NCBI GenBank assembly: GCA_946405485.1
Contig: CAMJHJ010000052.1
Span: 1-12,616, forward strand
Reading direction: 5' to 3'
DNA from: an uncultured Bacteroidales bacterium
GTDB lineage: Bacteria; Bacteroidota; Bacteroidia; Bacteroidales; UBA932
Length of the DNA stretch: 12,616 nucleotides
A program made the position numbers and the translations under genes. Every line of letters starts with the position of its first letter. The stretch's first letter is position 1. The notes beneath the pieces were generated by a model that ran no database searches, had not been told where the DNA came from, and saw only the letters and a program-made list of their open reading frames with translations. Of the stretch, positions 6,256 to 12,616 are shown in pieces.

Positions 6256-7418
6256 GACGATTGTTTACCGCGGCGCTTTGCGCGCTGCTCTGTTGTTTCC
6301 ATGCCGGCGCACAAGATCCGGTCCTCGGCGCTTTTCCTACCGAGCTGCCTTCCGTCCTGGATATCAGCAGCGGCGTGAGCACCCACGTGCAGGGCATTGC
6401 CGTCAACCGCGAGAAAGGGGAAATGTACTTCTCCTTCACCACCCGGTTCATCCGTACTGACCTGAAAGGACGCGTACTGGGTACGATCGACCGTATCCAG
6501 GGGCACTTGGGCGCGATGACCTTCAATCCGGAAGACGGATGCGTATATGCTTCGCTCGAGTGCAAGAACGACGAGATCGGCGTGAGCATCGCCAAGAAAC
6601 TGGGTGTGCCGATGTGGGAGGGGTCCTATTTCTATGTGGCCATCATAGACGTGGCCAAGGTGGATCGGATCGGGATGGATCCCGAGAATGATCCTGTGCT
6701 CCGGACTGTCTGCATCAAGCCTTCCGTGGATGACAATCTGGCGCGTGTCCAGCTCCCTGAAGGCGTACGGGAGCACCGTTTCGGCTGCTCGGGCATAGAC
6801 GGCGTAACGATCGGGCCGGCTCCGGGTGAGGATGGGGCGGAACGTTTTTTATATGTTGCGTACGGAATCTACGGCGACCCCAGCCGCAGCGACAATGATT
6901 ATCAGGTCCTCCTGTGCTATCCGCTGGAGCAGGTGAAGCAGTATGCGCAGACCGTCTCTTTCGGGACGATGCATACCTCCGGTCCGTCAAAGCCCTGGCG
7001 CAAATTCTTTGTCCGGACCGGCAATACGAACTATGGTGTCCAGAACCTGGCGTTCGATCCTTACACGGGCTACTTGCTGATGGCAGTCTACCGCGGCAAG
7101 AAGCAGCAGTTCCCCAATTATTCCCTTTACGCGGCGGATCTGTCCAAGCGGCCCTTCAAGGCCCGCCTGGAAGGGGTTCCGTACCGGAAGTGTAAGCAGT
7201 GGCAGCTGCCGCTCGCCGAAGACGGTATCTTGCACGAAGCCTCCGGCATCCGGGGCTGGAACTTCCGCTGGGGTTCCACCGGACTGTTCCCGCTGGGCGG
7301 GGGATATTATTTGTTCTCAGAGAATTACAAGGGTATGGAGACAGGCATAGAGGGCTGTCGTACACATCTTATGAGATGGACCGGTGACACAGCCCAACCC
7401 TTTGCTCCCGCCCGTTGA
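6252..7418 (+). CDS. Secreted beta-propeller-like protein of unknown function
   Basis: I do not recognise the family with certainty. The 388-residue product begins MRRLFTAALCALLCCFHAGA, a signal peptide probably cut after AGA at residue 20, giving a periplasmic or secreted protein. The mature part has recurring short segments typical of propeller blades: VQGIAVNREKGEMYFSF (46-62), LGAMTFNPEDGCVYASL (86-102), GIDGVTIGPAP followed by FLYVAYG (181-205) and YGVQNLAFDPYTGYLLMAV (261-279). Each has the form small-hydrophobic strand, D/N-P turn, strand. No catalytic motif stands out; Cys residues at 103, 154, 179, 222, 314 and 369 could form disulfides. The ATG overlaps the preceding stop (ATGA), which fixes the start and implies translational coupling; the frame stays open upstream to 6147 but without the signal peptide at its front. 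It ends one base before the convergent GH43 gene. Confidence 0.8.
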   Translation: MRRLFTAALCALLCCFHAGAQDPVLGAFPTELPSVLDISSGVSTHVQGIAVNREKGEMYFSFTTRFIRTDLKGRVLGTIDRIQGHLGAMTFNPEDGCVYASLECKNDEIGVSIAKKLGVPMWEGSYFYVAIIDVAKVDRIGMDPENDPVLRTVCIKPSVDDNLARVQLPEGVREHRFGCSGIDGVTIGPAPGEDGAERFLYVAYGIYGDPSRSDNDYQVLLCYPLEQVKQYAQTVSFGTMHTSGPSKPWRKFFVRTGNTNYGVQNLAFDPYTGYLLMAVYRGKKQQFPNYSLYAADLSKRPFKARLEGVPYRKCKQWQLPLAEDGILHEASGIRGWNFRWGSTGLFPLGGGYYLFSENYKGMETGIEGCRTHLMRWTGDTAQPFAPAR

Positions 7419-7419
7419 T

Positions 7420-8964
7420 TTATTCGTCGCGCTGATAGATGAAATCGTCGAAGAGCGCCGTGCCGGCGTTCGAGAGGGTGTTGTAGCTGTATAGCGCGAC
7501 GCGCGCGCCTTTCCAGAAGCCGAAATGAGCCTCGAACGGATCTCCGATATCGGAGAACTGCTCTCCCTCGGCGCTCCATGCGAATTGGAACGCGTTGTCC
7601 CGGGCGTTGAAGCTAAGGCGGATCCAGATTGTGTCTCCATTAAACTTCTGTTCACCGGATGGGCCGGCAGAAAGAACTTTGCAGCCGTTCACCATACAAA
7701 TCCCGGCGCGGAAGTTTTCCTTGCCCATGCAAGCCAGTCCGGCGGATTGTCCTTCCGCCATCTCTGAAAGATCCAGACACACCGTGTAACTGCCCTTGAA
7801 GCCCATCAGCTTCTGGGACAGGGTGTTGCGTGCTAATTCGAAGTTCTCAGCCGGAAGGGCGTTCAGAGCCAGTTTGCCGGAATGGGAAGTGAGAGACCAG
7901 GCGCTGTCCACGGGGTTGTGGTTCCATTGCCACTGCAGACCGGGCTTCGGGTCGGAAAAGTCGTCTGAAGAGGCGGGCAGGAACGGGCGCACCTTGGCTT
8001 TGCGGCCCTTCGCGACCTTTGGTTTGGCCCATCCCGCGACCGGCTCTCCGACACCGTTGCCGTCGTAGTCCTCGCCGATCACCGGCCAGCCTTCCTCCCA
8101 GTGCATCGGCTGGAGGTGTACCACCCGGCCCAGCGGATCTTGGAACTGGAAATGAAGGAACCACCATTCGCCCTCCGGCGTGTCCACGATGGCACCCTGA
8201 TGGGGACCGTTGATTCCGGTCGAGCCTGTCTCCAGCACGATTTTCCGATCATAGGGACCGTAAATGTCTTTTGAACGCAGTACGGTCTGCCACCCGATTT
8301 TCACACCGCCCTCGGGTATGCTCAGATAGTACCAGCCGTTCCATTTGTGGATCTTGGTGCCTTCCGCGGTCGGACCGGTGTAGATGGTCACGCCCTCGTC
8401 CAGCAGCTCCCGACCATCCGGGGACATCTTGTGGAGGATGATGGGACCGGCACCCTTGAGACTGTGCCCGAGATAAGCCTGGCCGTCCTCATCCCAAAAG
8501 GGACAGGGGTCTTCCCAGCGGGGAATCGCTTTCACGCAATGCAGGGGAGACCAGGGACCGGCCGGATCCTCCGCCGTGCTCATGAACAGGCCTTCCTCCG
8601 GTGTACAGAAATAGACCCAGAACTTCCCGTCATGCCAGCGGATGGCAGGGGCCCAGCTGCCGCCGGAATAGTGCGCGTTCTCATCCCAGCCCGGCAGATC
8701 GAAGCGGTCGTAAATCTGGGAGATGAGCCGCCAGTTGACCAGGTCATCGGATTCGAGTACCTGCATCCCCATGAAATGGAAATCGGAGGCAACCATATAA
8801 TACTTGTCTCCCACGCGGATGGCGTCAGGGTCGGAATAGTCGGCAGCCAGGACCGGGTTGAGATAACGTCCGTCGCCGGTATCGCCCCAGGTATTGCCGT
8901 TGGGTTTCGGGGCGCAGGAAAACAGGCTTGCCGCGACCAGCAGGCAAGGAAGGATTCTATTCAT
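7420..8964 (-). CDS. Glycoside hydrolase family 43 lipoprotein (beta-xylosidase / alpha-L-arabinofuranosidase type)
   Basis: A 514-residue exported glycosidase that probably removes xylose or arabinose residues from hemicellulose fragments. The N-terminus MNRILPCLLVAASLFSC is a lipoprotein signal with lipidated Cys17; the residues after it (APKPNG) lack the acidic surface-export signal of Bacteroidota, so a periplasmic-facing position is plausible. The five-bladed GH43 domain covers about 33-310. Proposed catalytic residues are D45 in YSDPDAI (general base), D152 in RWEDPCPFWD (pKa modulator) and E201 in AEGTKIHKW (general acid). Residues about 333-513 look like the concanavalin-A-like C-terminal domain of GH43 enzymes, starting DDFSDPKPGLQW. 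It is the last gene of a three-gene cluster, 17 bases after the DUF4230-like gene. No terminator is visible before the convergent gene one base away. Family is firm; the subfamily (perhaps GH43_12) and substrate are inferred. Confidence 0.94.
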   Translation of the reverse strand: MNRILPCLLVAASLFSCAPKPNGNTWGDTGDGRYLNPVLAADYSDPDAIRVGDKYYMVASDFHFMGMQVLESDDLVNWRLISQIYDRFDLPGWDENAHYSGGSWAPAIRWHDGKFWVYFCTPEEGLFMSTAEDPAGPWSPLHCVKAIPRWEDPCPFWDEDGQAYLGHSLKGAGPIILHKMSPDGRELLDEGVTIYTGPTAEGTKIHKWNGWYYLSIPEGGVKIGWQTVLRSKDIYGPYDRKIVLETGSTGINGPHQGAIVDTPEGEWWFLHFQFQDPLGRVVHLQPMHWEEGWPVIGEDYDGNGVGEPVAGWAKPKVAKGRKAKVRPFLPASSDDFSDPKPGLQWQWNHNPVDSAWSLTSHSGKLALNALPAENFELARNTLSQKLMGFKGSYTVCLDLSEMAEGQSAGLACMGKENFRAGICMVNGCKVLSAGPSGEQKFNGDTIWIRLSFNARDNAFQFAWSAEGEQFSDIGDPFEAHFGFWKGARVALYSYNTLSNAGTALFDDFIYQRDE

Positions 8965-8981
8965 ATGAGTAGGATGTATGT

Positions 8982-9860
8982 CTATTCGTCAATCTGATGA
9001 TAGAAATCGCCGAAATCGATGAAACCCTGCTCTTTCAGGGTTGTGTCCCGGGTCAATGCGCCTTCGGAACCTCCTTCGATCTGGTCCGTCGGGGTTTCGG
9101 GCAAGATGACTACGGTTGCGTCGGGTTTGTTCAGGGCCAGTTTCAGCACGTCGGTCACCTGGCGGGTAATCATCGGGGCCAGCCACTCGAATTCTTCGAT
9201 CCGACGGTTGTCGATCTCCCGCTCGACTTCCGCACGGATCTCCTCTTTCATCTGTTTCGTGAAAGCCTCGGCTTCTTCATCGTCGACCGGTGGCAGTTCG
9301 ATCCATCCGAAGAAATCCCTTTCGCGGAAGGAACGTGCGATGTCCCAGGTCATCTGCCGCTTGGAGAAGGAAAGCAGACCTGGCTGGAACTGAGCCAGAT
9401 ATAAGGTTTTCGTCGCTTCGTCGTACTTAAACTTCACGTCCTCCAGCTTGATTCCGTACTGCGCCTTGATATCCGTACGGAGCGCACCGTTGAAACTGAG
9501 TTTTTTCTTCTTGTCTTCCCGGACATAGCTGCGGGTGAAAGAAGTGTCCAACTCCAGCACGGAAAGATGCAGGATGGGGGAGATGCCGGTGACGTTCAGT
9601 TTGCTGCGGCTCATTTCCGCGAGACGCTGACGAAGGTCTTCGACCTGCCCTTCCAGTTCCGCATTATGCTTCTCGGATTCACGCAATTCGTCCTGCCCGC
9701 TCTTGATAAAGGCTTTCCAGATGAGGAATGCCAGGGCAAGGGCGGCCAGCAGAATCAGGCCATACTTCAAGGTCGCTTCAAGGAAGAGTAAGCGGATGCA
9801 AAGGGCACCCAGCAGCACGAAGACGACGATAGCGATGATATGCCAGGCTTTTCTTTTCAT
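8982..9860 (-). CDS. Membrane-anchored coiled-coil protein, DUF4230-like
   Basis: Function unknown. The 292-residue protein has two N-terminal hydrophobic segments (about residues 7-25 and 32-50) and a charged coiled-coil stretch (about 55-85, rich in E, Q, R and K). A soluble domain follows. Its pattern resembles DUF4230: a strand pair around LRTDIKAQYGIKLEDVKF (127-144) and KTLYLAQFQPGLLSF (151-165), then a long amphipathic helix, EEAEAFTKQMKEEIRAEVER (195-214), and a second helix ending VTDVLKLAL. I base this on shape and wording, not on a search, so the DUF label is tentative. It starts 3 bases after the esterase gene and ends 17 bases before GH43, so it is the middle gene of that cluster. 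No catalytic motif is visible. A role in envelope sensing or anchoring is only a guess. Confidence 0.8.
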   Translation of the reverse strand: MKRKAWHIIAIVVFVLLGALCIRLLFLEATLKYGLILLAALALAFLIWKAFIKSGQDELRESEKHNAELEGQVEDLRQRLAEMSRSKLNVTGISPILHLSVLELDTSFTRSYVREDKKKKLSFNGALRTDIKAQYGIKLEDVKFKYDEATKTLYLAQFQPGLLSFSKRQMTWDIARSFRERDFFGWIELPPVDDEEAEAFTKQMKEEIRAEVEREIDNRRIEEFEWLAPMITRQVTDVLKLALNKPDATVVILPETPTDQIEGGSEGALTRDTTLKEQGFIDFGDFYHQIDE

Positions 9861-9863
9861 GGT

Positions 9864-11297
9864 TTACAGTTTCCAGTCGTCGGTACGGAAGGGCGCGAGC
9901 GGGACGCCGCAGGCGTTGAAGACCGTGCCGACGCTCCAGTTACGGAAGCAGTAGCGGACGGCCACGGGTTCCGGGACTTCGGGGCAAGATACGACGTAGC
10001 TGGTGCCGTTTTTCTGGCGGGCTTTGGCGGGGTGGAATACTTTGTCGGCGCCGGCCAGTTCGAATCCGTCTACGTCGCAGCCCATCGGGTTGAGGCCCAG
10101 GGGACCGACGTTGAAGCTGACGATGGCTTTCCCGTCCTCGACGGTGAAGGACTTGTAGGTCGGCGCTTCCGCCTCGATTCCTTTCACTCCGTAATCGTTC
10201 TGAAGTGCGAGGAGGGCGAGACGCTTGCCGACAGCAGGTTTCTGGCAGGGATGGATGGTGCCGTATTCGCCGACATCGACGGTGGCGGCCATGCCGCTGT
10301 GGGGAATGGTCTGCAGGGTTTTCTGCTGCGCTTCATAGAAATAGCCGCTGGTCCAGTCGTCGGGTTTCCCATAGGGGTAAGGCGCGATCTGGACGAAATA
10401 GAACGGCGCATCCGGGACCTGGAAGAGCTCACGCATCATCTGGACATAGGCGGTCTGAAGACGGATGTACTGCTCCGGGCGGCCGCGGTTGGTCTCACCC
10501 TGATACCAGAGCATGCCCTTGAAGGTATAGGGCACGAGGGCGTGGACCTGGCCGTTGTAGAGCAGGCAGGGCTCCTGATGTTGACGCTTGGGGTTTACCT
10601 CGCCGGTCTGGAGATAGCTCAGGTCGAATTCGCTGCCGAACTGCTCCCGGATGGTCTTTTCGTTGATCCATGTCTCGATGGAACTGCCGCCCCAGTCGGA
10701 TTCCAGGATACCGACCGGGATGTCCAGCACGCTCTGGAGATAGTCCGCAAAGAAGTAGGCGGTTGCGCTGGTGTTGGCGACGGCTTCGGGGGTGTGGGTC
10801 TTCCATCCTTCCGTGATGACCGTGTCCTGGGGCGTGGTCATGGAGCGCCGGGTGATCTTGCAGACACGGATGGGACGGGATGGCTTGGCCCTGACGATGA
10901 AGTCTTCGCCACCACGGGCGGGCTGGGAGCCGTAACCCTTGACCGGCATGTCCATGTTGGACTGTCCGGAGGCAAACCAGACTTCGCCGATGAGGACATT
11001 GCGGACCGTGAGTTTCTCCCCGTCGCTGATCACGATATCATAAGGACCGCCTGCTGCCGGGGTATAGACGCGGGCGAACCATTTTCCGGTTTCGGGATCC
11101 GCCTTGACGATGGTCTTGCCGCGGGTCCAGCCGGGGCAGATCGTGACTTTCTTGCCGGGGGTGGCGGTGCCCCACAGGGCCACGCCGGTCTGCTGCTGCA
11201 GGACCATGTTGTCTCCCAAGAAATTGGGCAACTCCACCTTGGCGGAGGCGGCGACGCTCACCAGGGCGAGCGCAAGGACGAAAAGGAGTCGTTTCAT
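9864..11297 (-). CDS. SASA-family carbohydrate esterase (sialate O-acetylesterase-like)
   Basis: A 477-residue exported esterase of the sialate O-acetylesterase family (SASA domain, SGNH-like fold), which removes O-acetyl groups from sugars. A signal peptide MKRLLFVLALALVSVAASA is cut after residue 19. A small beta domain covers about 20-102. The catalytic domain has the nucleophile S113 in SGQSNM, the oxyanion-type motif WGGSSIETW (202-210), WYQGETN (264-270) and the catalytic H349 in TIHPCQKPAVGKRLA. Although named for sialic acid, relatives in plant-glycan loci act on acetylated xylan (CAZy CE20-type), and pairing here with GH43 favours xylan or arabinoxylan deacetylation. This is the first gene of the cluster, behind a TAGCTTTG promoter box with a leader of about 30 bases, divergent from pfkA. 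Family is firm; substrate is inferred from context. Confidence 0.94.
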   Translation of the reverse strand: MKRLLFVLALALVSVAASAKVELPNFLGDNMVLQQQTGVALWGTATPGKKVTICPGWTRGKTIVKADPETGKWFARVYTPAAGGPYDIVISDGEKLTVRNVLIGEVWFASGQSNMDMPVKGYGSQPARGGEDFIVRAKPSRPIRVCKITRRSMTTPQDTVITEGWKTHTPEAVANTSATAYFFADYLQSVLDIPVGILESDWGGSSIETWINEKTIREQFGSEFDLSYLQTGEVNPKRQHQEPCLLYNGQVHALVPYTFKGMLWYQGETNRGRPEQYIRLQTAYVQMMRELFQVPDAPFYFVQIAPYPYGKPDDWTSGYFYEAQQKTLQTIPHSGMAATVDVGEYGTIHPCQKPAVGKRLALLALQNDYGVKGIEAEAPTYKSFTVEDGKAIVSFNVGPLGLNPMGCDVDGFELAGADKVFHPAKARQKNGTSYVVSCPEVPEPVAVRYCFRNWSVGTVFNACGVPLAPFRTDDWKL

Positions 11298-11331
11298 ATC
11301 GGTTTTTCTTTAGTTATCAGACCTTCTCCTA

Positions 11332-11339
11332 CAAAGCTA
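11332..11339 (-). promoter_or_regulatory. Bacteroidota -7 promoter box for the esterase/DUF4230-like/GH43 cluster
   Basis: On the minus strand this reads TAGCTTTG, an exact TAnnTTTG match 34 bases before the esterase ATG. No TTG lies 18-20 bases upstream. An A/T tract (TTTTTTTGAAAAAA, 11345-11358) lies in its spacer/-33 region and overlaps the pfkA promoter. Confidence 0.6.
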
Positions 11340-11349
11340 CCGTATTTTT

Positions 11350-11378
11350 TTGAAAAAAGCACGAAATCGGTATATTTG
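11350..11378 (+). promoter_or_regulatory. Promoter of pfkA (TTG-N18-TATATTTG)
   Basis: TTG at 11350-11352, an 18-bp spacer and TATATTTG at 11371-11378 match the two-part Bacteroidota promoter. The expected transcript has a leader of roughly 20 bases without a Shine-Dalgarno before the ATG at 11404. Confidence 0.82.
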
Positions 11379-11403
11379 CAGGGTCCAAAAATAGAACAGT
11401 ATT

Positions 11404-12378
11404 ATGGCAAAGATAGAATCCATCGGGATCCTGACTTCCGGGGGCGATGCGCCCGGCATGAATGCGGCTGTCCGCGCCGTCACGCGTGCGGCGATCTTCA
11501 ACGGATGGAAGGTGTATGGCATCTACCGCGGCTGGGAAGGCCTCATCAACGACGAGGTCAAACCGTTCACCACGGAGAGCGTGTCCAATATCATCCAGCG
11601 CGGCGGTACGATCCTCAAGACCGCGCGCAGCGATCCGTTCCGCACCCCGGAAGGGCGTGCGATTGCTGCAAAGACACTCAAGAAATATAAGATCGACGCC
11701 CTGGTCGTGATCGGCGGCAACGGGTCGCTTTCCGGCGCCGAGGAGCTGGCGCACGAGCACGACGTGCCGGTCATCGGCATTCCCGGGACCATCGACAACG
11801 ACCTCTACGGCACGGACAGCACCATCGGCTACGATACGGCGCTCAACACCATCGTCGAGTGCGTGGACAAGATCCGCGACACGGCCTGCTCCCACAACCG
11901 CATCTTCTTCGTGGAAGTGATGGGGCGCGACGCAGGCTTCCTGGCGCAGAACAGCGCTATCGCGGCCGGCGCCGAAGCGGCGATCATCCCCGAGGACAAG
12001 ACGGACATCGACCAGCTTGCGACCTTTATCGGTCACGGCATCCGCAAGTCCAAGAACAGTTCGATCGTCATCGTATCCGAGAAGGACGGCGGCGCCATGC
12101 ACTACGCCGAGCGCGTCCGCAAGGAGTACCCGGAGTATGATGTGCGTGTCTCCATTCTGGGTCACCTGCAGCGGGGCGGAAAGCCCAGCGCCTTCGACCG
12201 CATCCTGGCGAGCCGCATGGGCGTCGCGGCGATCGAAGCTCTCAAGGAAGGCCAGCGCAACGTCATGATCGCCATCGACCAGGACCAGATGCGCTATATC
12301 CCGATCGCCAAAGCCGTCAAGATCGACAAGCCCATCGACCGCGAGCTGCTGACCGTGCAGGATACGCTGTCCATCTAA
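11404..12378 (+). CDS. pfkA: ATP-dependent 6-phosphofructokinase
   Basis: A 324-residue cytoplasmic phosphofructokinase, converting fructose 6-phosphate to fructose 1,6-bisphosphate in glycolysis. Length and motifs fit bacterial Pfk[11 protein letters not shown] (12-21) for nucleotide binding, GTIDNDL (128-134) with catalytic D131, EVMGRDAGF (171-179) with the substrate-binding MGR, and HLQRGG (254-259). The glycine G107 after position 106 is the residue that marks ATP users (pyrophosphate users carry Asp there). One oddity: the GGDGS motif reads GGNGS, so the Mg-binding Asp (D103 in E. coli) is Asn106; the codon is AAC, unambiguous in this sequence. The gene is monocistronic, with a full promoter upstream, no Shine-Dalgarno, and a strong terminator 16 bases after the stop. 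It is divergent from the glycan-degradation cluster. Confidence 0.97.
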   Translation: MAKIESIGILTSGGDAPGMNAAVRAVTRAAIFNGWKVYGIYRGWEGLINDEVKPFTTESVSNIIQRGGTILKTARSDPFRTPEGRAIAAKTLKKYKIDALVVIGGNGSLSGAEELAHEHDVPVIGIPGTIDNDLYGTDSTIGYDTALNTIVECVDKIRDTACSHNRIFFVEVMGRDAGFLAQNSAIAAGAEAAIIPEDKTDIDQLATFIGHGIRKSKNSSIVIVSEKDGGAMHYAERVRKEYPEYDVRVSILGHLQRGGKPSAFDRILASRMGVAAIEALKEGQRNVMIAIDQDQMRYIPIAKAVKIDKPIDRELLTVQDTLSI

Positions 12379-12394
12379 AAGCTTGCGAAAATGC

Positions 12395-12432
12395 AAAGAA
12401 AGGGCTCTGGCATCAACCAGAGCCCTTTCTTT
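12395..12432. terminator. Bidirectional terminator between pfkA and ssrA
   Basis: A perfect 16-bp inverted repeat (12395-12410 and 12417-12432) with loop CATCAA. The arms begin AAAGAAAGGG and end CCCTTTCTTT, so each transcript gets a U-rich 3' arm. It stops pfkA on the plus strand and tmRNA on the minus strand and begins two bases from the tmRNA 3' end. Confidence 0.92.
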
Positions 12433-12434
12433 TG

Positions 12435-12616
12435 TGGAGGTGGGCGGACTCGAACCGCCGTCCAAACAACGCACCAGGTGGCTTTCTACATGCTTATCCG
12501 TCCTTTGGTTTTCGTTTCCGGTATGCGGGAAGGCGCGCTTATCCGGAACTTATCCCCTGAATCTTGGCGGAGGATAGGGGAGTCGCTCCGTGCATCCGGT
12601 CTGGATGATACCCCGT
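12435..12616 (-). ncRNA. ssrA: tmRNA, 3' part (cut by window edge)
   Basis: tmRNA rescues stalled ribosomes by acting as tRNA-Ala and as a short message for a degradation tag. The visible 182 bases are the 3' end. They include the T-arm GGCGG TTCGAGT CCGCC (12443-12459), the 3' acceptor strand CACCTCC (12436-12442) and the A discriminator (12435). Upstream on the same strand are GTTTGGACG and the AAGCATGTAGAAAGC segment characteristic of Bacteroides-type tmRNAs, and G/C-rich pseudoknot sequence. The tag reading frame and the 5' half lie beyond the window. The bases after the discriminator are CAA, so CCA is not encoded and must be added. The 3' end is immediately followed by the shared terminator. 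Confidence 0.93.

Noticed and set aside
10240..10265. Loss of the catalytic Asp in the esterase (TIHP instead of DIHP)
   Set aside because: Position -2 before the catalytic His varies in this family, with Asn, Ser or Thr in other members as I recall, including a Ser-type motif in animal enzymes. It is not evidence of inactivity.
9840..11690. 616-codon plus-strand open frame covering the esterase gene, the intergenic region and the start of pfkA
   Set aside because: It runs antisense to the esterase and then out of frame through pfkA, crossing both promoters. It has no recognisable domain or start signal and is a G+C-driven shadow.
11329..12474. 381-codon minus-strand open frame opposite pfkA, starting inside tmRNA
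   Set aside because: It crosses the shared terminator and tmRNA 3' end and mirrors the pfkA register; not a gene.
12383..12577. Small plus-strand open frame after pfkA
   Set aside because: It overlaps the terminator and runs antisense through the structured tmRNA 3' end; explained by the RNA gene.

Overview
This is a compact, gene-dense stretch of a Bacteroidota (most likely Bacteroidales) chromosome with high G+C for the group. The evidence is the repeated promoter element TAnnTTTG, twice with a TTG 18-19 bp upstream, near-absence of Shine-Dalgarno sites, a SecA of the long Bacteroidota form, a tmRNA 3' end with the AAGCATGTAGAAAGC segment familiar from Bacteroides-type tmRNAs, and carbohydrate-active exported enzymes. 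The exact genus cannot be read from the window. No stretch over 300 bases lacks a gene, and there is no sign of prophage, IS element, CRISPR array or integrative element.

Layout, left to right. 1-1714 (-): N-terminal 571 codons of secA, running off the left edge. 1756-1902 (-): tRNA-Gly(CCC) with its own promoter and terminator. 1899-2912 (-): exported calcineurin-like metallophosphoesterase. 2963-5786 (-): a housekeeping operon cca (tRNA CCA-adding/HD enzyme), xerC (tyrosine recombinase) and hpf (ribosome hibernation factor), ending in a terminator at 2925-2951. 5787-5841: short divergent intergenic region with two TAnnTTTG boxes. 5842-7418 (+): a small HsdR-N-like PD-(D/E)XK protein translationally coupled to a secreted beta-propeller-like protein of unknown role. 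7420-11297 (-): three tightly spaced genes read from right to left: a SASA-type carbohydrate esterase, a membrane-anchored coiled-coil protein resembling DUF4230, and a GH43 lipoprotein glycosidase. 11298-11403: divergent promoter region. 11404-12378 (+): pfkA, the glycolytic phosphofructokinase. 12395-12432: a perfect bidirectional terminator shared with ssrA (tmRNA), whose 3' end occupies 12435-12616 (-).

The genes fall into three themes: translation, RNA and chromosome maintenance (secA, tRNA, cca, xerC, hpf, ssrA); hemicellulose-type glycan breakdown (acetyl esterase plus GH43) feeding sugar to glycolysis (pfkA next door, divergently transcribed); and two poorly characterised items (HsdR-N-like protein with a secreted propeller; DUF4230-like protein inside the glycan operon). 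I found no convincing new multi-gene defence or mobile system. The points most worth a second look are a uniquely strong Shine-Dalgarno sequence in front of hpf, hidden in the last codons of xerC; the mutually overlapping divergent promoters at 5808-5836; and the two uncharacterised proteins.
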